DNA from: Calliopsis andreniformis
Taxonomy: Eukaryota; Arthropoda; Insecta; Hymenoptera; Andrenidae
Assembly (NCBI RefSeq): GCF_051401765.1
Contig: NW_027480504.1
Span: 372,001-436,000, forward strand
DNA length: 64,000 bases
Direction: 5' to 3'
Shown: in pieces, positions 1 to 12,864 of the stretch
Position numbering within the stretch: position 1 is the first letter of the stretch
Layout: the number at the start of each line of letters is the position of its first letter
The notes under the pieces: generated by a model
The model's database searches: none
The model's input: the letters and a program-made list of their open reading frames with translations, nothing else
Told to the model about the DNA's origin: nothing
Made by a program: the position numbers and the translations under genes

Positions 1-734
1 CCTCAATCCTGAATCCTCAATCGTCAGTCTTCAATCCTCAATACTCAATCTTCAATCCTCAATCCTCAATCCTCAATCCTCAATCCTCGATCTTCAATAC
101 TCAATACCCAATACTTAATCTTCAATCCTCAATCCTCAATCCTCAACTCTCGATTCTCAATCTTCAATCCTCAATCCTCAATTCTCAATCCTCAATACTC
201 AATCTTCAATCCCCAATCCTCAATCCTCAATCTTCATTCCTCAAACCTCAATCCTCGATCCTCAATCCTCATCCTTCAATCCTCAATACCCAATCCTCAA
301 TCTTCAATCCTCAATCCTCAATCCTCAATTCTCAATCCTCAATCCTCGATCCTCAGACCTCAAACATCAATACTCGACCCTCAGTCCTCGTCCTCAATCC
401 ACAATCCTCAATACCCAATTCTCAATCCTCAATCTTCAATCCTCAACACTCAAACTTCAGTCGTCAATCCTCAATACTCAATCCGCAATCCTCAATCCTC
501 AATCGACAGTCTTCAATCCTCAATACTCAATCTTCAATCCTCAATCCTCAATCCTCAACCCTCAATCCTCAGTCCTCCATCCTCAATCGTCAGTCTTCAA
601 TCCTCAATACTCAATCTTCAATCCCCAATCCTCAATCCTCAATCCTCAATGCTCATTCTTCAATCCTCAATACCCAATCTTCAATCTTCAATCATCAATC
701 CTCAATCCTCAATTCTCAATCCTCAATCCTAAGT
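1..734 (+). repeat. Mixed heptamer segment at the left edge
   Basis: Diverged heptamers with no clear tandem partner inside the window. The segment contains the recurrent variant string CAACACTCAAACTTCAGTCG near 447, which marks many HOR copies further right (about 3,850, 16,095, 24,422 and 25,790). It also contains CGACAGTC near 510. No gene or other feature was seen. The left boundary is the window edge, not the end of the array. Confidence 0.85.
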
Positions 735-1720
735 CCTCAGTCCTCAAACCTCAATCCTCAACCCTCAGCCCTCATCCTCAATCCTCAATCCTCAATCTTC
801 AATCCTCAATCCTCAATCCTCAATACTCAATCTTCAATCTTCAATCCTCAGTCCTCAAACCTCAATTCTGAATCCTCAATCCTGAATCCTTTATCTTCAA
901 TCCTCAATCCCCAATCCTCAATCTTCAATACTCAATCCTCAATCCTCAATACTCAATCCTCAATCTTCAATCCTCGATCCTCAATCCTCAATCCTCAGTC
1001 CCAAATACTCAATCTTCAATCCATAATCCTCAACCCTCAATCTTCAATACTCAATACTCAATCTTCAATCCTCAATCCTCAATCCTCAATCCTCAATCCT
1101 CAATCTTCAATCCTCAATACTCAATCTGCAATCCTCAATCCTCAATCCTCAATCCTCAATCCTCATTCTTCAGTCCTCAATACCGAATCCTCAATCTTCA
1201 ATTCTCAATCCTCAATCCTCAATTCTCAGTACTCAATGTTCCATCATCAATATTCAATCTTCAATCCTCAATTTCTCAATCCTCAACCCTCAGTCCTCAG
1301 CCCTCAATGTTCAATCCGCAATAACTAATCCACAATCTTCAATCCTCAATCCTCAATCCTCAATCGTCAGTCTTCAATCCTCAATACTCAATCTTCAATC
1401 CTCAGTCCTCAATTCTCAATCCTCAATCCTCGATCTTCAATACTCAATACCCAATCCTCAATCTTCAATCCTCAATCCTCAATCCTCAACTCTCGATTCT
1501 CAATCTTCAATCCTCAATCCTCAATTCTCAATCCTCAATCCTCAGTCCTCAGTCCTCAATACACAATCTTCAATCCTCAATCCTCAATCCTCAATCCTCA
1601 ATCCTCATTCTTCAATCCTCAATACCCAATCCTCAATCTTCAATCCTCAATCCTCAATGCTCAATTCTCAACCCTCAATCCTCAGTTCTCAGTCCTCAAA
1701 CCTCAATCCTCAATCCTCAG
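735..1720 (+). repeat. 2,105-bp-spaced segment, copy 1
   Basis: This segment recurs 2,105 bp downstream with the same order of variant monomers. The CTTTATCTTC variant is at 889 and 2,994, island B is at 1,225 and 3,330, and the ATACACAATC variant is at 1,559 and 3,664. The match fades near 1,720, where TTCTCAGTCC here becomes TCCTCAGTCC in the partner. Confidence 0.8.
1225..1337 (+). repeat. Divergent island B, copy 1 (GTTCCATC subtype)
   Basis: A 113-bp stretch where the heptamer phase is disturbed. It holds the 8-bp monomer in CAATTTCTCAATCC and the out-of-pattern string CCGCAATAACTAATCCACAA. This copy and copy 2 read GTTCCATCATC, while the four later copies read GTTCAATCATC. Confidence 0.8.
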
Positions 1721-2839
1721 TTCTCAGTCCTCAAACCACAATCCTCAATCCTCAATCCTCAATCCTCAATCCTCAATCCTCAATCGTCAATCCTCAATCC
1801 TCAATCCTCAGTCCTCAATCGTCAGTCTTCATTCCTCAATGCTCAATCTTCAATCCTCAATCCTCAATCCTCAATCCTCAGTCCTCAGTCCTCAAACCTC
1901 AATCCTCAGCCCTCAGCGCTCATCCACAATCCTCAATCCTCAATCTTCAATCCACAATCGTCAATTCTCAATCCTCAATCCTCAATCCTCAGACCTCAAA
2001 CATCAATACTCAACCCTCAGTCCTCGTCCTCAATGCACGACCCTCAATCCTCAATCCTCAATCTTCAATCATCAATATTCATTCTTCAATCCTCAATCCT
2101 CAATCCTCAATACTCAATCCTCAACCGTCAATGTTCAATCCGCAATACCCAATCCTCAATCTTCAATCCTCAATCCTCAATCCTCAATCCTCAATCCTCA
2201 ATCCTCAGCCCGCAAACCTCAATCCTGAATCCTCAACCTTCAGCCCTCAGTCCTCAACAATCAGTTGTCAATCCTCAATCCTCAATAGAATATCATCAAT
2301 TCACAGCTTTCAATACTCAATACTCAACCTGCTATCTTCAAATCTCTATCCACAAACATCAATTCTCATCACTCAACCCTCAACACTCAGTCCCCAATCC
2401 TCAATCTTCAATCCTCAATCCTCAACACTCAGTCCCCAACCCTCAATCTTCAACCCTCAATACTCAATATTCAATCCTCTATCCTCAATCCTCGATCCTC
2501 AATACTCAATCCTCAATCGTCAATCTCCAATCCTGAATACTCAATCTTCAATCCTGAATCCTCAATACTCAATCCTCAATCCTCATTCTTAAATCCTCCA
2601 TACCCAATCCTCAATCTTCAATCCTCAATCCTCAATCCTCAATTCTCAATCCTCAATCCTCAGTCCTCAGTCCTCAATACACAATCTTCAATCCTCAATC
2701 CTCAATCCTCAATCCTCAGTCCTCATTCTTCAATCCTCAATACCCAATCCTCAATCTTCAATCCTCAATCCTCAATGCTCAATTCTCAACCCTCAATCCT
2801 CAGTTCTCAGTCCTCAATCCTCAATCCTCAATCCTCAGT
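1721..2839 (+). repeat. HOR segment with CAGCGCTCATCC marker and island A2
   Basis: About 1,540-2,230 matches 13,290-13,980 at an offset of 11,750, including the rare markers CAGCGCTCATCC and TCCTCGTCCTCAATGCAC. From island A2 at 2,281 the same order continues near 14,715, but the offset has grown to 12,434 because the right-hand copy has an extra tandem duplication. The end (about 2,640-2,839) resembles 1,520-1,720 again, 1,118 bp later. It holds no gene, although all three + frames stay open across much of it. Confidence 0.8.
2281..2400 (+). repeat. Divergent island A2, copy 1
   Basis: About 120 bp that fit the heptamer poorly: TAGAATATCATCAATTCACA, then AACCTGCTATCTTCAAATC, then TCTATCCACAAACATCAATT, ending in CAACACTCAGTCCCC. 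Six A2 copies occur in the window, and this one is intact relative to the others. Confidence 0.82.
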
Positions 2840-3825
2840 CCTCAGTCCTCAAACCTCAATCCTCAACCCTCAGCCCTCATCCTCAATCCTCAATCCTCAA
2901 TCTTCAATCCTCAATCCTCAATCCTCAATACTCAATCTTCAATCTTCAATCCTCAGTCCTCAAACCTCAATTCTGAATCCTCAATCCTGAATCCTTTATC
3001 TTCAATCCTCAATCCCCAATCCTCAATCTTCAATACTTAATCCTCAATCCTCAATCCTCAATCCTCAATCTTCAATCCTCGATCCTCAATCCTCAATCCT
3101 CAGTCCCAAATACTCAATCTTCAATCCATAATCCTCAACCCTCAATCTGCAATACTCAATACTCAATCTTCAATCCTCAATCCTCAATCCTCAATCCTCA
3201 ATCCTCAATCTTCAATCCTCAATACTCAATCTGCAATCCTCAATCCTCAATCCTCAATCCTCAATCCTCATTCTTCAGTCCTCAATACCGAATCCTCAAT
3301 CTTCAATTCTCAATCCTCAATCCTCAATTCTCAGTACTCAATGTTCCATCATCAATATTCAATCTTCAATCCTCAATTTCTCAATCCTCAACCCTCAATC
3401 CTCAGCCCTCAATGTTCAATCCGCAATAACTAATCCACAATCTTCAATCCTCAATCCTCAATCCTCAATCGTCAGTCTTCAATCCTCAATACTCAATCTT
3501 CAATCCTCAGTCCTCAATTCTCAATCCTCAATCCTCGATCTTCAATACTCAATACCCAATCCTCAATCTTCAATCCTCAATCCTCAATCCTCAACACTCG
3601 ATCCTCAATCCTCAATCCTCAATCCTCAATTCTCAATCCTCAATCCTCAGTCCTCAGTCCTCAATACACAATCTTCAATACTCAATCCTCAATCCTCAAT
3701 CCTCAATCCTCATTCTTCAATCCTCAATACCCAATCCTCAATCTTCAATCCTCAATCCTCAATGCTCAATTCTCAAACCTCAATCCTCAGTCCTCAGTCC
3801 TCAAACCTCAATCCTCAATCCTCAA
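2840..3825 (+). repeat. 2,105-bp-spaced segment, copy 2
   Basis: Repeats 735-1,720. Small differences include CAATCTGCAATACTC near 3,142 where copy 1 has CAATCTTCAATACTC, and CAACACTCGATCC near 3,592 where copy 1 has CAACTCTCGATTC. Confidence 0.8.
3330..3442 (+). repeat. Divergent island B, copy 2 (GTTCCATC subtype)
   Basis: Same length as copy 1 and sharing the GTTCCATC variant. It differs in reading CCCTCAATCCTCAGCC where copy 1 reads CCCTCAGTCCTCAGCC. Confidence 0.8.
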
Positions 3826-4070
3826 TCCTCAATCCTCAATCTTCAATCCTCAACACTCAAACTTCAGTCGTCAATCCTCAATACTCAATCCTCAATCCTC
3901 AGTCGACAGTCTTCAATCCTCAATACTCAATCTTCAATCCTCAATCCTCAATCCTCAATCCTCAATCCTGAGTCATCAATCCTCAATCGTCAGTCTTCAA
4001 TCCTCAATACTCAATCTTCAATCCCCCATCCTCAATCCTCAATCCTCAGTCCTCAAACCTCAATTCTGAA
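3826..4070 (+). repeat. Mixed heptamer segment before the 4.62 kb HOR
   Basis: Contains CAACACTCAAACTTCAGTCG at about 3,850 and CAGTCGACAGTC at about 3,899. The same order is found at about 16,095-16,320 and 18,158-18,380, so it belongs to the family amplified there. Nothing else was seen. Confidence 0.75.
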
Positions 4071-4779
4071 TCCACAATCCTGAATCCTCAATCCTCAATC
4101 CTCAATCCTCAATCCTCAATCCTCAATCCTCAATCCTCAATCCTCAATCCTCAATCCTCAGTCCTCAATCGTCAGTCTTCATTCCTCAATGCTCAATCTT
4201 TAATCCTCAATCCTCAATCCTCAATCCTCAGTCCTCAATCCTCAATCCTCAATCCTCAGTCCTCAATCCTCAATCGTCAGTCTTCAATCCTCAATACTCA
4301 ATCTTCAATCCCCAATCCTCAATCCTCAAACCTCAATCCTCATTCTTCAATCCTCACTACCCAATCTTCAATCTTCAATCATCAATCCTCAATCCTCAAT
4401 TCCCAATCCTCAATCCTAAGTCCTCAGCCCTCAAACCTCAATCCTCAACCTTCAATCCTCGATCCTCAATCCTCAATCCTCAGTCCCAAATACTCAATCT
4501 TCAATCCATAATCCTCAACCCTCAATCTTCAATACTCAATACACAATCTTCAATCCTCAATCCTCAATCCTCAGTCCTCAATCCTCAATCTTCAATCCTC
4601 AATGCTCAATCTTCAATCCTCAATCCTCAATCCTCAATCCTCAATCCTGAATCCTCAATCCTCAATCTTCAATCCTCAATACTCAATCTGCAATCCTCAA
4701 TCCTCAATCCTCAATCCTCAATCCTCATTCTTCAATCCTCAATACCGAATCCTCAATCTTCAATCCTCAATCCTCAATC

Positions 4780-5989
4780 CTCAATTCTCAGTACTCAATC
4801 TTCAATCATCAATATTCAATCTTCAATCCTCAATCCTCAGTCCTCGATCCTCAATCCTCAATCCTCAATCGTCAATCTCCAATCCTGAATACTCAATCCT
4901 CAATCCTCAATCCTCAATCCTCATCCTTCAATCCTCAATACCCAATCCTCAATCTTCAATCCTCAATCCTCAGTCCTCAATCTTCAATCCTCAATCTTCA
5001 ATCCTCGATACTCAAGCTTCAATCCTCAATACTCAATGCTCAATCCTCAATCCTCAATCCTCAATCGTCAGTCGTCAATCCTCAATACTCAATCTTCAAT
5101 CCTCAATCCTCAATCCTCAATCCTCAATTTTCAATCCTCAATAACCAACCCTCAACCTTCAATCCTCAATCCTCAATCCACAATTCTCGATCTTCAATCC
5201 TCAATCCTCAATCGTCAATTCTCGATCCTCAATCCTCAGTCCTCAGTCCTCAATAAACAATCTTCAATCCTCAATCCTCAATCCTCAATCCTCAATCCTC
5301 ATTCTTCAATCCTCAATACCCAATACTCAATCTTCAATCCTCAATCCTCAATCCTCAATTCTCAATCCTCAACCCTCAGTACTCAGTCCTCAAACCTCAA
5401 TCCTCAACCCTCAGCCCTCATCGTCAATCCTCAATCCACAATCCTCAATCCTCAATCCTCAATATTCAATCCTCAATACTCAATCTTCAATCCTCAATGC
5501 TCAGTCCTCAAACCTCAGTTCTGAATCATCAATCCTGAATCCTCAATCTTCGGCCCTCAGTCCTCAACAATCAGTTCTCAACGCTCAGTACTCAATAGTA
5601 TATCCTCAATTCACAGTTTTCAATACTCAATACTCAATCTGCAATCATCAAACCTCTATCCACAAACATCAATTCTCATCACTCAACCCTCAACACTCTG
5701 TCCCCAACTTTCAGTCCTCAATCCTCAATCCTCAATCCTCAATCGTCAATCTACAATCCTCAATACTCCATCTTCAATCCTCAGTCCTCAATACTCAATC
5801 CTCAATCCTCATTCTTCAATCCTCAATACCCAATACTCAATCTTCAATCCTCAATTCTCAATTCTCAACTCTGAATCCTCAACCCTCAATTTTCAAACCT
5901 CATTCTTCAATCCTCAATACCCAATACTCAATCTTCAATCCTCAATCCTCAATCCTCGACCCTCAATCCTCAATCCTCAATCCTCAATC
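4780..5989 (+). repeat. 1.2 kb subrepeat 1a inside the 4.62 kb HOR
   Basis: Matches 5,990-7,190 at an offset of 1,210 bp, falling to 1,203 bp after one heptamer is lost in 1b near 6,120. It includes a HindIII site (AAGCTT) at 5,014, the CAATAAACAATC variant near 5,252 and island A1. A 162-codon open frame at 5,036-5,524 is a by-product of the repeat. Confidence 0.85.
5591..5714 (+). repeat. Divergent island A1, copy 1
   Basis: About 124 bp reading CTCAATAGTATATCCTCAAT, CACAGTTTTCAATAC, CAATCTGCAATCATCAAACC, TCTATCCACAAACATCAATT and CTCTGTCCCCAACTTTCAG. It shares its right half with A2 but differs in the left half and the final string. Confidence 0.83.
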
Positions 5990-7190
5990 CTCAATTCTCA
6001 GTACTCAATCTTCAATCATCAATATTCAATCTTCAATCCTCAATCCTCAGTCCTCGATCCTCAATCCTCAATCCTCAATCGTCAATCTCCAATCCTGAAT
6101 ACTCAATCCTCAATCCTCAATCCTCATCCTTCAATCCTCAATACCCAATCCTCAATCTTCAATCCTCAATCCTCAGTCCTCAATCTTCAATCCTCAATCT
6201 TCAATCCTCGATACTCAAGCTTCAATCCTCAATACTCAATGCTCAATCCTCAATCCTCAATCCTCAATCGTCAGTCGTCAATCCTCAATACTCAATCTTC
6301 AATCCTCAATCCTCAATCCTCAATCCTCAATTTTCAATCCTCAATAACCAACCCTCAACCTTCAATCCTCAATCCTCAATCCACAATTCTCGATCTTCAA
6401 TCCTCAATCCTCAATCGTCAATTCTCGATCCTCAATCCTCAGTCCTCAGTCCTCAATAAACAATCTTCAATCCTCAATCCTCAATCCTCAATCCTCAATC
6501 CTCATTCTTCAATCCTCAATACCCAATACTCAATCTTCAATCCTCAATCCTCAATCCTCAATTCTCAATCCTCAACCCTCAGTACTCAGTCCTCAAACCT
6601 CAATCCTCAATCCTCAGCCCTCATCGTCAATCCTCAATCCACAATCCTCAATCCTCAATCCTCAATATTCAATCCTCAATACTCAATCTTCAATCCTCAA
6701 TGCTCAGTCCTCAAACCTCAATTCTGAATCATCAATCCTGAATCCTCAATCTTCGGCCCTCAGTCCTCAACAATCAGTTCTCAACGCTCAGTACTCAATA
6801 GTATATCCTCAATTCACAGTTTTCAATACTCAATACTCAATCTGCAATCATCAAACCTCTATCCACAAACATCAATTCTCATCACTCAACCCTCAACACT
6901 CTGTCCCCAACTTTCAGTCCTCAATCCTCAATCCTCAATCCTCAATCGTCAATCTACAATCCTCAATACTCCATCTTCAATCCTCAGTCCTCAATACTCA
7001 ATCCTCAATCCTCATTCTTCAATCCTCAATACCCAATACTCAATCTTCAATCCTCAATTCTCAATTCTCAACTCTGAATCCTCAATCCTCAATTTTCAAA
7101 CCTCATTCTTCAATCCTCAATACCCAATACTCAATCTTCAATCCTCAATCCTCAATCCTCGACCCTCAATCCTCAATCCCCAATCCTCAA
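5990..7190 (+). repeat. 1.2 kb subrepeat 1b inside the 4.62 kb HOR
   Basis: Tandem partner of 4,780-5,989, one heptamer shorter. Only scattered single-base differences were seen, such as CTCAATCCTCAGCCC near 6,606 where 1a has CTCAACCCTCAGCCC. Confidence 0.85.
6794..6917 (+). repeat. Divergent island A1, copy 2
   Basis: Reads the same as copy 1, 1,203 bp downstream. It was evidently duplicated as part of subrepeat 1b. Confidence 0.83.
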
Positions 7191-8128
7191 TCCTCAATTC
7201 TCAATCCTCAATCCTCAGTCCTCAGTCCTCAATACACAATCTTCAATCATCAATCCTCAATCCTCAATCCTCAATCCTCACACTTCAATCCTCAATACCC
7301 AATCCTCAATCTTCAATCCCCAATCCTCAATCCTCAATCCTCAATCCTCATTCTTCAATCCTCAATACCCAATCTTCAATCTTCAATCATCAATCCTCAA
7401 TCCTCAATTCTCAATCCTCAATCCTAAGTCCTCAGTCCTCAAACCTCAATCCTCAACCCTCAGCCCTCATCCTCAATCCTCAATCCTCACTCTTCAATCC
7501 TCAATACCCTATCCTCAATCTTCAATCCCCAATCCTCAATCCTCAATCCTCAATCGTCATTCTTCAATCCTCAATACCCAATCTTCAATCTTCAATCATC
7601 AATCCTCAATCCTCAATTCTCAATCCTCAATCCTAAGTCCTCAGTCCTCAAACCTCAATCCTCAACCCTCAGCCCTCATCCTCAATCCTCAATCCTCAAT
7701 CTTCAATCCTCAATCCTCAATCCTCAATACTCAATCTTCAATCTTCAATCCTCAGTCCTCAAACCTCAATTCTGAATCCTCAATCCTGAATCCTTAACCT
7801 TCAATCCTCAATCCCCAATCCTCAATCTTCAATACTCAATCCTCAATCCTCAATCCTCAATCCTCAATCTTCAATCCTCGATCCTCAATCCTCAATCCTC
7901 AGTCCCAAATACTCAATCTTCAATCCATAATCCTCAACCCTCAATCTTCGATACTCAATACTCAATCTTCAATCCTCAATCCTCAATCCTCAATCCTCAA
8001 TCCTCAATCTTCAATCCTCAATACTCAATCTGCAATCCTCAATCCTCAATCCTCAATCCTCAATCCTCATTCCTCAGTCCTCAATACCGAATCCTCAATC
8101 TTCAATCCTCAATCCTCAATCCTCAATT

Positions 8129-8241
8129 CTCAGTACTCAATGTTCAATCATCAATATTCAATCTTCAATCCTCAATTTCTCAATCCTCAACCCTCAATCC
8201 TCAGCCCTCAATGTTCAATCCGCAATAACTAATCCACAATC
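8129..8241 (+). repeat. Divergent island B, copy 3 (GTTCAATC subtype)
   Basis: Retains the 8-bp monomer and CCGCAATAACTAATCCACAA, but reads GTTCAATCATC. It lies in the right part of the first 4.62 kb HOR. Confidence 0.8.
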
Positions 8242-9395
8242 TTCAATCCTCAATCCTCAATCCTCAATCCTCAATCCTCAATCCTCAGCCCTCAAACCTC
8301 AATCCTGAATCCTCAATCCTGAATTCTCAATCCTCAATCCTCAGTCCTCAGTCCTCAAACCTCAATCCTCAACCCTCAGCCCTCACCCTCAATCCTCAAT
8401 CCTCAATCCTCAATCCTCAATCTTCAATCCTCAATACTCAAACTTCAATCCTCAATCCTCAATACGCAATCCTCAATCCTCAATCCTCAATCGTCTGTCT
8501 TCAATCCTCAATACTCAATCTTCAATCCTCAGTCCTCAATCCTCAATCCTCAATCCTCGATCTTCAATACTCAATACCCAATCCTCAATCTTCAATCCTC
8601 AATCCTCAATCCTCAACTCTCGATTCTCAATCCTCAATCCTCAATCCTCAATTCTCAATCCTCAATCCTCAGTCCTCAGTCCTCAATCCACAATCCTGAA
8701 TCCTCAATCCTCAATCCTCAATCCTCAATCCTCAATCCTCAATCCTCAATCCTCAATCCTCAATCCTCAATCCTCAGTCCTCAATCGTCAGTCTTCATTC
8801 CTCAATGCTCAATCTTTAATCCTCAATCCTCAATCCTCAATCCTCAGTCCTCAATCCTCAATCCTCAATCCTCAGTCCTCAATCCTCAATCGTCAGTCTT
8901 CAATCCTCAATACATAATCTTCAATCCCCAATCCTCAATCCTCAAACCTCAATCCTCATTCTTCAATCCTCACTACCCAATCTTCAATCTTCAATCATCA
9001 ATCCTCAATCCTCAATTCCCAATCCTCAATCCTAAGTCCTCAGCCCTCAAACCTCAATCCTCAACCTTCAATCCTCGATCCTCAATCCTCAATCCTCAGT
9101 CCCAAATACTCAATCTTCAATCCATAATCCTCAACCCTCAATCTTCAATACTCAATACACAATCTTCAATCCTCAATCCTCAATCCTCAGTCCTCAATCC
9201 TCAATCTTCAATCCTCAATACTCAATCTTCAATCCTCAATCCTCAATCCTCAATCCTCAATCCTGAATCCTCAATCCTCAATCTTCAATCCTCAATACTC
9301 AATCTGCAATCCTCAATCCTCAATCCTCAAACCTCAATCCTCATTCTTCAATCCTCAATACCGAATCCTCAATCTTCAATCCTCAATCCTCAATC

Positions 9396-10605
9396 CTCAA
9401 TTCTCAGTACTCAATCTTCAATCATCAATATTCAATCTTCAATCCTCAATCCTCAGTCCTCGATCCTCAATCCTCAATCCTCAATCGTCAATCTCCAATC
9501 CTGAATACTCAATCCTCAATCCTCAATCCTCAATCCTCATCCTTCAATCCTCAATACCCAATCCTCAATCTTCAATCCTCAATCCTCAGTCCTCAATCTT
9601 CAATCCTCAATCTTCAATCCTCGATACTCAAGCTTCAATCCTCAATACTCAATGCTCAATCCTCAATCCTCAATCCTCAATCGTCAGTCGTCAATCCTCA
9701 ATACTCAATCTTCAATCCTCAATCCTCAATCCTCAATCCTCAATTTTCAATCCTCAATAACCAACCCTCAACCTTCAATCCTCAATCCTCAATCCACAAT
9801 TCTCGATCTTCAATCCTCAATCCTCAATCGTCAATTCTCGATCCTCAATCCTCAGTCCTCAGTCCTCAATAAACAATCTTCAATCCTCAATCCTCAATCC
9901 TCAATCCTCAATCCTCATTCTTCAATCCTCAATACCCAATACTCAATCTTCAATCCTCAATCCTCAATCCTCAATTCTCAATCCTCAACCCTCAGTACTC
10001 AGTCCTCAAACCTCAATCCTCAACCCTCAGCCCTCATCGTCAATCCTCAATCCACAATCCTCAATCCTCAATCCTCAATATTCAATCCTCAATACTCAAT
10101 CTTCAATCCTCAATGCTCAGTCCTCAAACCTCAATTCTGAATCATCAATCCTGAATCCTCAATCTTCGGCCCTCAGTCCTCAACAATCAGTTCTCAACGC
10201 TCAGTACTCAATAGTATATCCTCAATTCACAGTTTTCAATACTCAATACTCAATCTGCAATCATCAAACCTCTATCCACAAACATCAATTCTCATCACTC
10301 AACCCTCAACACTCTGTCCCCAACTTTCAGTCCTCAATCCTCAATCCTCAATCCTCAATCGTCAATCTACAATCCTCAATACTCCATCTTCAATCCTCAG
10401 TCCTCAATACTCAATCCTCAATCCTCATTCTTCAATCCTCAATACCCAATACTCAATCTTCAATCCTCAATTCTCAATTCTCAACTCTGAATCCTCAATA
10501 CTCAATTTTCAAACCTCATTCTTCAATCCTCAATACCCAATACTCAATCTTCAATCCTCAATCCTCAATCCTCGACCCTCAATCCTCAATCCTCAATCCT
10601 CAATC
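9396..10605 (+). repeat. 1.2 kb subrepeat 2a
   Basis: Counterpart of 1a in the second 4.62 kb HOR, followed in tandem by 2b at an offset of 1,210 bp. It keeps CAATAAACAATC, the HindIII site (about 9,630) and island A1. Confidence 0.85.
10207..10330 (+). repeat. Divergent island A1, copy 3
   Basis: Reads the same as the copy at 5,591, 4,616 bp upstream. Confidence 0.83.
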
Positions 10606-11815
10606 CTCAATTCTCAGTACTCAATCTTCAATCATCAATATTCAATCTTCAATCCTCAATCCTCAGTCCTCGATCCTCAATCCTCAATCCTCAATCGTCA
10701 ATCTCCAATCCTGAATACTCAATCCTCAATCCTCAATCCTCAATCCTCATCCTTCAATCCTCAATACCCAATCCTCAATCTTCAATCCTCAATCCTCAGT
10801 CCTCAATCTTCAATCCTCAATCTTCAATCCTCGATACTCAAGCTTCAATCCTCAATACTCAATGCTCAATCCTCAATCCTCAATCCTCAATCGTCAGTCG
10901 TCAATCCTCAATACTCAATCTTCAATCCTCAATCCTCAATCCTCAATCCTCAATTTTCAATCCTCAATAACCAACCCTCAACCTTCAATCCTCAATCCTC
11001 AATCCACAATTCTCGATCTTCAATCCTCAATCCTCAATCGTCAATTCTCGATCCTCAATCCTCAGTCCTCAGTCCTCAATAAACAATCTTCAATCCTCAA
11101 TCCTCAATCCTCAATCCTCAATCCTCATTCTTCAATCCTCAATACCCAATACTCAATCTTCAATCCTCAATCCTCAATCCTCAATTCTCAATCCTCAACC
11201 CTCAGTACTCAGTCCTCAAACCTCAATCCTCAACCCTCAGCCCTCATCGTCAATCCTCAATCCACAATCCTCAATCCTCAATCCTCAATATTCAATCCTC
11301 AATACTCAATCTTCAATCCTCAATGCTCAGTCCTCAAACCTCAATTCTGAATCATCAATCCTGAATCCTCAATCTTCGGCCCTCAGTCCTCAACAATCAG
11401 TTCTCAACGCTCAGTACTCAATAGTATATCCTCAATTCACAGTTTTCAATACTCAATACTCAATCTGCAATCATCAAACCTCTATCCACAAACATCAATT
11501 CTCATCACTCAACCCTCAACACTCTGTCCCCAACTTTCAGTCCTCAATCCTCAATCCTCAATCCTCAATCGTCAATCTACAATCCTCAAAACTCCATCTT
11601 CAATCCTCAGTCCTCAATACTCAATCCTCAATCCTCATTCTTCAATCCTCAATACCCAATACTCAATCTTCAATCCTCAATTCTCAATTCTCAACTCTGA
11701 ATCCTCAATCCTCAATTTTCAAACCTCATTCTTCAATCCTCAATACCCAATACTCAATCTTCAATCCTCAATCCTCAATCCTCGACCCTCAATCCTCAAT
11801 CCTCAATCCTCAATC
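10606..11815 (+). repeat. 1.2 kb subrepeat 2b
   Basis: Tandem partner of 2a. It retains the heptamer that 1b lacks, so the loss in 1b came after the 4.62 kb duplication, or 2b was converted from 2a. One private difference is CTCAAAACTCC near 11,585 where the others have CTCAATACTCC. Confidence 0.85.
11417..11540 (+). repeat. Divergent island A1, copy 4
   Basis: Reads the same as copy 3, 1,210 bp upstream. Confidence 0.83.
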
Positions 11816-12751
11816 CTCAATTCTCAATCCTCAATCCTCAGTCCTCAGTCCTCAATACACAATCTTCAATCATCAATCCTCAATCCTCAATCCTCAATCC
11901 TCACACTTCAATCCTCAATACCCAATCCTCAATCTTCAATCCCCAATCCTCAATCCTCAATCCTCAATCCTCATTCTTCAATCCTCAATACCCAATCTTC
12001 AATCTTCAATCATCAATCCTCAATCCTCAATTCTCAATCCTCAATCCTAAGTCCTCAGTCCTCAAACCTCAATCCTCAACCCTCAGCCCTCATCCTCAAT
12101 CCTCAATCCTCACACTTCAATCCTCAATACCCTATCCTCAATCTTCAATCCCCAATCCTCAATCCTCAATCCTCAATCGTCATTCTTCAATCCTCAATAC
12201 CCAATCTTCAATCTTCAATCATCAATCCTCAATCCTCAATTCTCAATCCTCAATCCTAAGTCCTCAGTCCTCAAACCTCAATCCTCAACCCTCAGCCCTC
12301 ATCCTCAATCCTCAATCCTCAATCTTCAATCCTCAATCCTCAATCCTCAATACTCAATCTTCAATCTTCAATCCTCAGTCCTCAAACCTCAATTCTGAAT
12401 CCTCAATCCTGAATCCTTAACCTTCAATCCTCAATCCCCAATCCTCAATCTTCAATACTCAATCCTCAATCCTCAATCCTCAATCCTCAATCTTCAATCC
12501 TCGATCCTCAATCCTCAATCCTCAGTCCCAAATACTCAATCTTCAATCCATAATCCTCAACCCTCAATCTTCGATACTCAATACTCAATCTTCAATCCTC
12601 AATCCTCAATCCTCAATCCTCAATCCTCAATCTTCAATCCTCAATACTCAATCTGCAATCCTCAATCCTCAATCCTCAATCCTCAATCCTCATTCCTCAG
12701 TCCTCAATACCGAATCCTCAATCTTCAATCCTCAATCCTCAATCCTCAATT

Positions 12752-12864
12752 CTCAGTACTCAATGTTCAATCATCAATATTCAATCTTCAATCCTCAATT
12801 TCTCAATCCTCAACCCTCAATCCTCAGCCCTCAATGTTCAATCCGCAATAACTAATCCACAATC
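12752..12864 (+). repeat. Divergent island B, copy 4
   Basis: GTTCAATC subtype, 4,623 bp after copy 3, in the matching position of the second 4.62 kb HOR. Confidence 0.8.

Larger units (their letters stand above)
4071..8686 (+). repeat. 4.62 kb higher-order repeat, copy 1
   Basis: Copy 1 of a tandem pair. The offset to copy 2 is 4,616 bp on the left and 4,623 bp after one extra heptamer in copy 2. Markers in order are TCCACAATCCTGAATCC at the left end, CTCACTACCC at about 4,354, a ~1.2 kb tandem pair carrying two A1 islands, CACTCTTCAATCC at about 7,487, island B at 8,129, and TCGTCTGTCTTC near 8,489. The next TCCACAATCCTGAATCC at 8,687 starts copy 2 directly, so the two are in exact tandem. 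Confidence 0.87.

Noticed and set aside
1657..2592. Possible Ser/Gln/Asn-rich low-complexity structural protein
   Set aside because: Two other + frames are open over the same bases with near-identical repeats (1,839-2,228 and 2,033-2,536). Indels that shift frame are common between HOR copies, so no frame is conserved.
5660..5672. DnaA-box-like string (TATCCACA) in islands A, suggesting a bacterial origin
   Set aside because: One near-match per island, with no AT-rich unwinding element, no dnaA or other gene context, and a window that is clearly eukaryotic-type satellite.
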